Positions 59,013 to 64,000 of a DNA stretch of 64,000 nucleotides are shown here, one piece after another. The translations under genes and the position numbers were made by a program. Origin of the DNA: Pseudonocardia sp. HH130629-09 (lineage in GTDB: Bacteria; Actinomycetota; Actinomycetes; Mycobacteriales; Pseudonocardiaceae); assembly GCF_001294645.1 (NCBI RefSeq), contig NZ_CP011869.1, forward strand, positions 62,001-126,000, read 5' to 3'. Within the stretch, counting starts at the first letter, position 1; each line of letters begins with the position of its first letter. The notes below the pieces were generated by a model. The model was not told the DNA's origin. It ran no database searches and worked only from the letters and a program-made list of their open reading frames with translations.

Positions 59013-59366
59013 CGTGTCCGATTGCCAGCCCCGCGAACTCACCGCCGCGGTCGCGGCGGGCGGGCTGGTACCCGTCACCGACCTCGACGGCGGGCCGCTC
59101 TCGGCCGAGGAGACCGCCTACGGCCAGGCCTCGAAGGCCCCGGCGACGACTGGCTGGCCGCGGTCGAGACCACCGACCTGCCCGAGCTACACCGGTTCAC
59201 CACCGGGCTGCGCCGTGACTACGACGCCGTCCGCGCCGGTCTGACCCTCGAGCACAGCTCCGGCCGGGTCGAGGGCACCGTCAACAAGATCAAAATGCTG
59301 AAGCGGCAGATGTTCGGACGCGCCAACTTCGACCTCCTCCGCACCCGTGTCCTCCACGCGAACTGA
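59013..59366 (+). pseudogene. ISL3-type transposase, C-terminal fragment
   Basis: Ends ELHRFTTGLRRDYDAVRAGL, TLEHSSGRVEGTVNKIKMLK, RQMFGRANFDLLRTRVL, the conserved end of ISL3 transposases (S-x-G-x-VEG ... K-x-x-KR-x-x-GRA). A frame change at GGCCCC near 59140 precedes it. The N-terminal two thirds are absent. Confidence 0.75.
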
Positions 59367-59451
59367 CCAGGACACCGCCGATCACGCAAAGTGGCTCTGG
59401 CGCACTCCGCGTGATCGATGGTTCGGCGTGGCTCCCGGCCTCTGGCTCGCG

Positions 59452-60632
59452 ATGGAGCAAGATCACTTGAATGTGATCTTGCGCGGCTGCTGCCGCATCT
59501 GGGCGCGGTGGAGCTCCAGGCGGTCGAGGACATCGGCGCCGGGGTGGTGGTGTTTGCTCGGCTGACCGCCGGGGAGTCGGCCTGTCCGCGCTGTGGGCAG
59601 CGGTCACGTCGGGTGCATTCGCGTTACGAGCGGCGGCTGGCCGACGCCCCGATCGCCGGTCGGGCGGTACAAGTGCGGTTGCGGTCCGGCGGTTCTTCTG
59701 CGCGAACGGAAAGTGCGCGGCGCGGACGTTCGCCGAGCAGCCGGACGGGCTGGCCGCGCCACGAGCGCGGATCACCTCGCTGTTGCGGGAGATGCTGCTG
59801 GAGATCGGGCTGATGCTGGCCGGTCGAGCGGGAGCCCGACTGGCGAGACGGTTGGGCATGCCCACCAGCCGGCACCGACTGCTGCGACTGCTGCACGACT
59901 TGCCCGCTCCCGAACTCGACACGCCGACGGTGTTGGGAGTCGACGACTTCGCGTTGCGCCGCGGCCGGATCTACGGGACGGTGCTGATCGACGTGCTCAC
60001 CGGCGCCCCGGTCGACCTGCTGGCAGACCGGGAGACCGGGAGACTCGCGGCGTGGCTGCGCACCCGGCCAGGCGTCGAGGTGATCTGTCGGGACCGAGCC
60101 AGCGGTTATGCCGACGCCGCCCGGCAGGGCGCCCCGCAGGCGGTCCAGGTCGCGGACCGGTGGCATCTGTGGCGGAACTTGGGCGAGGCGGTGGAGAAGG
60201 CCGTCCTCGCCCGACGCTCCCACCTGGCCGCGGCGAACCCCATCCCCGAACAGGCCCCGGCCACCGAGCCGCGGGTCGTGCGGGTGGCCCCGGAGAAGCG
60301 GATCGTGACCCGGCTTCGGGAGAATTACCAGGCCGTCCAGCAGTTACGGGCTCAAGGTATGTCGAAGGCGGCGATCGGGCGCAGGCTCGGCCTGCACCCG
60401 GCCACGGTCCGCAAGTTCACCGACGCCGCCTCGGCGCACGAGCTGACCGCGAAGACCGAGCAGCGCGCACACCTGATCGACGACTACGTCGAACATCTAC
60501 ACCGGCGCTGGAACGAGGGCGAGCGCAACGCCACGGCCCTGTTCCGAGAAATCGTCGCGCTCGGCTACCCGGGTGGCGAGCTGGCGGTCCAGCGTTACCT
60601 GCGCCGATTCCGTCACGGTCGCGGCCACGCAC
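59452..60632 (+). pseudogene. ISL3-family transposase, frameshifted and C-terminally truncated
   Basis: N-terminal zinc finger (LTAGESACPRCGQRSRRVHS, YERRLADAPI) in one frame; a G missing near 59682 moves it to the frame with RRFFCANGKCAARTFAEQPD, PTVLGVDDFALRRGRIYGTV (Asp), VEVICRDRASGYADAARQGA (Asp), VADRWHLWRNLGEAVEKAVL, ATVRKFTDAASAHEL, LGYPGGELAVQRYLRRF. Cut off at about 60632 by IS256 sequence, losing the Glu domain. No convincing start. Confidence 0.75.
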
Positions 60633-60674
60633 CGCTACCGGCGCGCGGTGCGGGCGCGTGGTCATTTCCCCACT
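60633..60674 (+). mobile_element. IS256 internal relic, left piece
   Basis: 42 bases matching the intact IS256 around 51220-51262 (encoding YRRAVRARGHFPT). The rest of the 3' end continues at 63366-63554 across the IS5 insertion. Confidence 0.8.
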
Positions 60675-60690
60675 GAGCCTTTCCCAGTAG

Positions 60691-62387
60691 CCCGGATCTT
60701 TCGTCGGGCAGTCCTGGCTTGATCGACACCGGTGCTGGCCGGTGTGGCGGGGCCTGATTGTGCCCGTTGGGTGTGACAGTTCGGCCGAGGTCGCTCGGGG
60801 CGCCGGGTCCACGGGTCCGGTCGGTTTCCTGGGTCGTCGCGACGGAGGGTTCGTGCTCAGCCGGGAACAGCGAGCGTGCGCAGCCGGGCGAGGCCGTCGC
60901 AGAGCAGTTCGGCCCAGGGTGCGTGCGCAGGCAGGTGCAGCACGGTTCGGCGGGCGTGACGGGCTCGCTGGGCGGGCATCGAGAACAGCCGCAGCCGGAG
61001 TCGTTTCGGCTCCCAACGGCGTGCCGGGTGCCCGGTGTAGGCGAGCATCTGCGCCCAGGCGGTGACCTCGCAGGCGAGCGCGACCACGGCCTGCCAGATC
61101 CGGTTCTGGTCGAGCTCGTGCAGTGGCAGGTTCGTGAGCCCGGTGTCCTTCGCCGCGCGGATGCGGTCCTCGGCGCGGGCGCGGCGGCGGTGTCGCAGCT
61201 CGAGGTCGGCGAGTTGGCGGCCGGGGCCGCCGGGGCGGGTGTTGGTGGCGAACGCGGTGTAGCGCAACCCGTCCCGGTCGATGAACCGCAGCTGCGCGCC
61301 CGGGTGTGGGCGTTCGCGGCGCACGATCACCCGCATCCCGTCCGGCCAGGTCCCCAGGTTCATCAAGCCGGTGGCCTCGATGACCCACGCGCCCGGGCGG
61401 GGCTCACGGTCGGCGTCGAGCGCGGTCTGCCAGTCCGCAGCCGGGAGAGCGGCGAGCTGGTCGACCAGTTCCTGGGTGAGGCTGAACCCGACCGAGTAGG
61501 ACAGGCGCTGCCCGGTCAGCCAGTCGAGGAGCTCGTGGGAGGCGCCGGCACCGTCGATGCGGATCAGTACCTTCCGCCCGGGACGGTTGCCGGGTTTGTG
61601 GTCGGGGAGCTGGCGCAGGGCGGCGCGGATGACGGTGACGTGATCGGCGGCGGTGTTCGACCCCGCATTGCCCGGCCGCAGCAGCGCCGCGAGAGGCTCT
61701 CCGGTTCCGGCCGCGCCGTGGTCGCAGAACGCCCACAACGGATGGTGGCCGAAGCCCTTCTTGAACGTCGGTGCGGCGCCCTGCTTGTCGGAGTGGGCGG
61801 TGACCAGGGTGGCGTCCACGTCGATGACCAGCGGTTTCGCTGCGTTCGTCTGGTGGTCGGGGGCTGCGGGCCCGGCCAGTGCCCACGCCTTCGCCCGTGC
61901 TGCGGCGCGGGCGGTGTCGATCGCGGCCAACGCCGCGGCACCGTCGGCGGCGAGGCGGTCGACCGTGCGTGAGACCGTCGGGTCCGACGCCACCAGACCG
62001 AACAGGGTGGGCTCGGCACGCAGCAGGGCGATGTCGGACAGGCAGTCCCCGCCCGCGGCGAGGGTGAGCGCGAGGTCGAGCAGAACCTTCGCCGGGTCGT
62101 GCACCGCCAGCCGCGGCCGCCACGGCTCCAGCCCAACCGACAGGGCTCGGTCCAGGCCGACCTTGGCGATGGTCTCGGTCAGCAGCCGCGTCCCGGCGTG
62201 AGACACCACCGTCGTCGCAGCCGTGTCGATGTCCGGGCACGGGTAGAACCCGATAGCCTTCTTCACCTGGAGGGTGCTCCTGCCTGCGCGACGATAAGGA
62301 CTTCAGCAATCCCCATCTTCGCTGGTCAGTGGCACCCTCCAGCCCACTGACACGCCCTACTCGGCGAACCGCGATGAAAGCCCCAGG
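60691..62387 (-). mobile_element. IS1380-family element, copy 2 (different type)
   Basis: 1,697 bp inserted 16 bases inside the IS5 with 4-bp duplication GTAG (60687-60690, 62388-62391). Imperfect ends CCCGGATCTTTCGTCG / CCTGGGGCTTTCATCG. Confidence 0.85.
60857..62266 (-). CDS. IS1380-family transposase
   Basis: 469 residues from GTG 62266. VVSHAGTRLLTETIAKVGLD, GGDCLSDIALLRAEPTLFGL, PLVIDVDATLVTAHSDKQGA (Asp), FKKGFGHHPLWAFCDHGAAG, VLIRIDGAGASHELLDWLTG (Asp), RRARAEDRIRAAKDTGLTNL (Glu). Only distantly similar to 57472-58797. Intact. Confidence 0.92.
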   Translation of the reverse strand: MKKAIGFYPCPDIDTAATTVVSHAGTRLLTETIAKVGLDRALSVGLEPWRPRLAVHDPAKVLLDLALTLAAGGDCLSDIALLRAEPTLFGLVASDPTVSRTVDRLAADGAAALAAIDTARAAARAKAWALAGPAAPDHQTNAAKPLVIDVDATLVTAHSDKQGAAPTFKKGFGHHPLWAFCDHGAAGTGEPLAALLRPGNAGSNTAADHVTVIRAALRQLPDHKPGNRPGRKVLIRIDGAGASHELLDWLTGQRLSYSVGFSLTQELVDQLAALPAADWQTALDADREPRPGAWVIEATGLMNLGTWPDGMRVIVRRERPHPGAQLRFIDRDGLRYTAFATNTRPGGPGRQLADLELRHRRRARAEDRIRAAKDTGLTNLPLHELDQNRIWQAVVALACEVTAWAQMLAYTGHPARRWEPKRLRLRLFSMPAQRARHARRTVLHLPAHAPWAELLCDGLARLRTLAVPG

Positions 62388-62504
62388 GTAGTGGGGAGCG
62401 GCTGGCGGCGACACGCCGGGGGCGTGGAGGTGCTCAACGAGGGTGCGGGACCCCGGTAGAAGAGGTCGGTCCGCTCAAAGATCGACTCACCACCGAGGTC
62501 CCGC

Positions 62505-63335
62505 GTGCCCGATCCTGTCACCTACACCGCCGTGCTCCCGATCGGGGAGCCCACCGCGTCCATGTTGTCGCGGCTGTTGGCCGAGGAACGCCTCCGGCGC
62601 GGGACTCGCAGCGGGCGTCGGGCGCTGGACTGTGACCGCCACGCGGTGCTGGTGCTGCGCTGGTTCCTCGACGCGACCCGGGTCGCCCAGCTCGCCACCG
62701 ACAACCAACTGAGCCTGTCGAGTACCTACCGCTACCTGCACGAAGGCATCGACGTCCTGGCCGCCGCCGCGCCTGGACTGCCCGGCGCGCTGCTCGCGGC
62801 CCGCACCGCCGGGCACACCCACGTTCACCTCGACGGCACCGTGATCCACACTGACCGCTCCCGCACTCCCGGACCGACCCCGGGAGTGGATCTGTGGTGG
62901 TCGGGTAAGCACCACGTCCACGGCGGGAACGTTCAGGTCCTCACCGCGCCTGACGGGTGGCCGTTGTGGACCTCCCCGGTGCGCCCGGGCCGCGAGCACG
63001 ACACCACCTGCGCCCGCGGTCACCCCGGCCTGCTCGACGCGATCGAGGACTGGACCGACGACACCCACGTCGTGCTCGCCGACCTCGGCTACGACGGTGA
63101 GAACACCCGCCTGACCTGCCCGTTCAAGACCCCCACCGGCGGCGGACTGTCGGTGGACAAACGCACCGTCAACACGCTGCACTCCGCCGTCAGGGCTGTG
63201 GCCGAACGCGGGAACTCCCTGCTCAAGACCACCTTCAAGGCGCTACGCCGGGTCAGCTTCTGCCCCTGGCGGATCGGCGCGATCACCGCCGCCGCGCTCG
63301 TCCTGCTCCACGTCGAGCACGACCGAACCACATGA
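62505..63335 (+). CDS. IS5-family transposase (second copy)
   Basis: 276 residues, differing from the one at 11266-12096 at a few residues only (for example VLPIGEP for ELPIGEP and TRSGRRALD for TRRGRRALD). DDE motifs identical. The insertion of IS1380 lies upstream of the gene, between the left end and the start, so the coding region is intact but its end is separated. Confidence 0.9.
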   Translation: MPDPVTYTAVLPIGEPTASMLSRLLAEERLRRGTRSGRRALDCDRHAVLVLRWFLDATRVAQLATDNQLSLSSTYRYLHEGIDVLAAAAPGLPGALLAARTAGHTHVHLDGTVIHTDRSRTPGPTPGVDLWWSGKHHVHGGNVQVLTAPDGWPLWTSPVRPGREHDTTCARGHPGLLDAIEDWTDDTHVVLADLGYDGENTRLTCPFKTPTGGGLSVDKRTVNTLHSAVRAVAERGNSLLKTTFKALRRVSFCPWRIGAITAAALVLLHVEHDRTT

Positions 63336-63365
63336 TCAACCAGCACCTACTGGGAAAGGCTCACT

Positions 63366-63554
63366 GAGCAGGCTGCGATGAAATGCTTGTATCTTGTGAC
63401 TCGCAGCCTGGACCCGACCGGGACGGGCCGCACGAGGTGGACGATGCGTTGGAAGCCCGTGATCAACGCGTTCGCCATCACGTTCGGTGACCGCTGGCCG
63501 GGAGCCGAGACCTACTGAGCAACGACGCCGAAACACCGATCACGAGACAGGCCC
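63366..63554 (+). mobile_element. IS256 3'-end relic
   Basis: Identical to the end of the intact IS256 (51263-51448): codons for EQAAMKCLYLVTRSLDPTGT, the stop and the right terminal repeat. With 60633-60674 it forms an interrupted IS256 remnant whose 5' part is lost. Confidence 0.88.
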
Positions 63555-63567
63555 TCTCTGGCTGGTT

Positions 63568-63643
63568 GGGGCTCGCCAGCTCGGCGTCTGCACCCACACA
63601 ACCAGGCCCCTGAGCTGCCGGAACGGCAGGTTGAAAAAGGCTC
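63568..63643 (-). repeat. MITE copy 4, partial
   Basis: 76 bases matching the first half of the MITE (CTCGCCAGCTCGGCGTCTGC ... CAGGTTGAAAAAGGCTC). The other half is missing. Confidence 0.85.
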
Positions 63644-63774
63644 AGTAACTTAGCGGGGTGTGTCGCTGCCCTGTAGGTCTCTGGCTGGTTGCCGGGTCGC
63701 CTGGTCACTGAGGTGTTCTCAGAGCGTGTTTGAGAAGATCAGGTTGTAGGCGTGAACCCAGGGTCCCGGCAAAG

Positions 63775-64000
63775 TCACGTGATCTTGTAGGTGTGCAGGG
63801 CCCGGGAGGCGTCGCGGGCGTGGTGGCGCAGTGCGGCGGCGATGTTGGTGACCCCGTCCAGGCGTAGCGCGGTGATGGCCAGGTTCCGCAGCGCGGCCAT
63901 GGTCTGTGGCCCGGCGCCGGTACGCACTGCTGATCGGTCCTCGTCGAAGGAGACATCGCGGACCCAGTGCAGCCGGTTCTCGATGCCCCAGTGCCCGCGG
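63775..64000 (-). pseudogene. ISAs1-family transposase, C-terminal part (extends beyond window)
   Basis: The leftward frame from the window edge reads GHWGIENRLHWVRDVSFDED, RTGAGPQTMAALRNLAITAL, NIAAALRHHARDASRALHTY and KIT, stop at 63775. It is better conserved than the remnant at 40400 and may be part of a complete gene continuing to the right. Confidence 0.85.

Larger units (their letters stand above)
60675..63362 (+). mobile_element. IS5-family element, copy 2, interrupted by IS1380
   Basis: Same ends and genes as 11137-12123; flanked by ACT (60672-60674, 63363-63365), inside IS256 sequence. Removing IS1380 (60691-62387) plus one GTAG gives exactly 987 bp, as in copy 1. Confidence 0.9.

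Noticed and set aside
1..64000. CRISPR arrays
   Set aside because: No regularly spaced repeats seen; repeats present are IS ends, MITEs, parS-like sites and operators.

Overview
The window is very GC-rich with GTG/TTG starts and actinobacterial protein families, and looks like part of a large plasmid (or integrated plasmid) of an actinomycete. Protein flavour suggests Pseudonocardiaceae, probably Pseudonocardia; that is inference, since there is no rRNA or marker gene. Plasmid hallmarks are parA/parB with four palindromic parS-like sites (34.9-36.9 kb), two copies of a putative replication-initiator cassette (5.3-9.5 kb, split by an IS21 element; 37.9-40.1 kb, intact), a DnaB-type helicase without its N-terminal domain, several toxin-antitoxin operons and very dense insertion sequences.

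Layout: 0-5.1 kb holds a methylase/helicase-type plasmid protein (frameshifted, cut by the window edge), small hypothetical genes, hicAB and a small secreted protein. 5.2-9.5 kb is replication cassette 1 interrupted by IS21. 9.5-16.9 kb is IS30, an IS3 element carrying an IS5 insertion, a broken LysR regulator and FAD monooxygenase, and an IS5-like element. 16.9-19.7 kb has a TOTE-type primase-helicase behind a 5'-truncated gene. 19.7-26.6 kb is IS630, then an IS630 containing both an IS3 and an IS5 (the latter with a passenger gene), then another IS5. 26.7-30.3 kb is a five-gene minus-strand operon: coiled-coil protein with zinc-binding motif, zinc-ribbon protein, a small FFxxHD-motif protein, a ParB-like protein and a MucR-like protein. 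It is driven by a promoter embedded in an operator repeat. 30.4-34.6 kb has a truncated P450, an IS3 and a stretch without recognisable genes. 34.6-40.1 kb is the partition/replication core. 40.2-43.1 kb has an ISAs1 relic, a MITE, a BrnT-like toxin-antitoxin pair and an IS3.

43.1-49.4 kb is the metabolic payload: an IclR regulator divergent from an operon for a flavin reductase, an HpaB-type flavin-dependent monooxygenase, a hydroxyquinol 1,2-dioxygenase and a FAD-synthetase-like protein, followed by two decayed genes (SnoaL-like, alpha/beta hydrolase). Together they predict hydroxylation of a phenol (nitrophenol or chlorophenol type) to hydroxyquinol and ring cleavage to maleylacetate, with a dedicated FAD supply. 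49.4-57.3 kb holds IS256/IS481 relics, an intact IS256, a MITE, a second copy of the coiled-coil/zinc-ribbon module with the same operator, vapBC and phd/doc-like pairs. 57.3-64 kb is IS1380, ISL3 relics, a nest of IS256 > IS5 > IS1380, a partial MITE and an ISAs1 relic at the edge.

Many insertions can be undone exactly from their target duplications, so the order of events can be read. Several disrupted reading frames break at short G or C runs; some may be sequencing errors rather than real decay.
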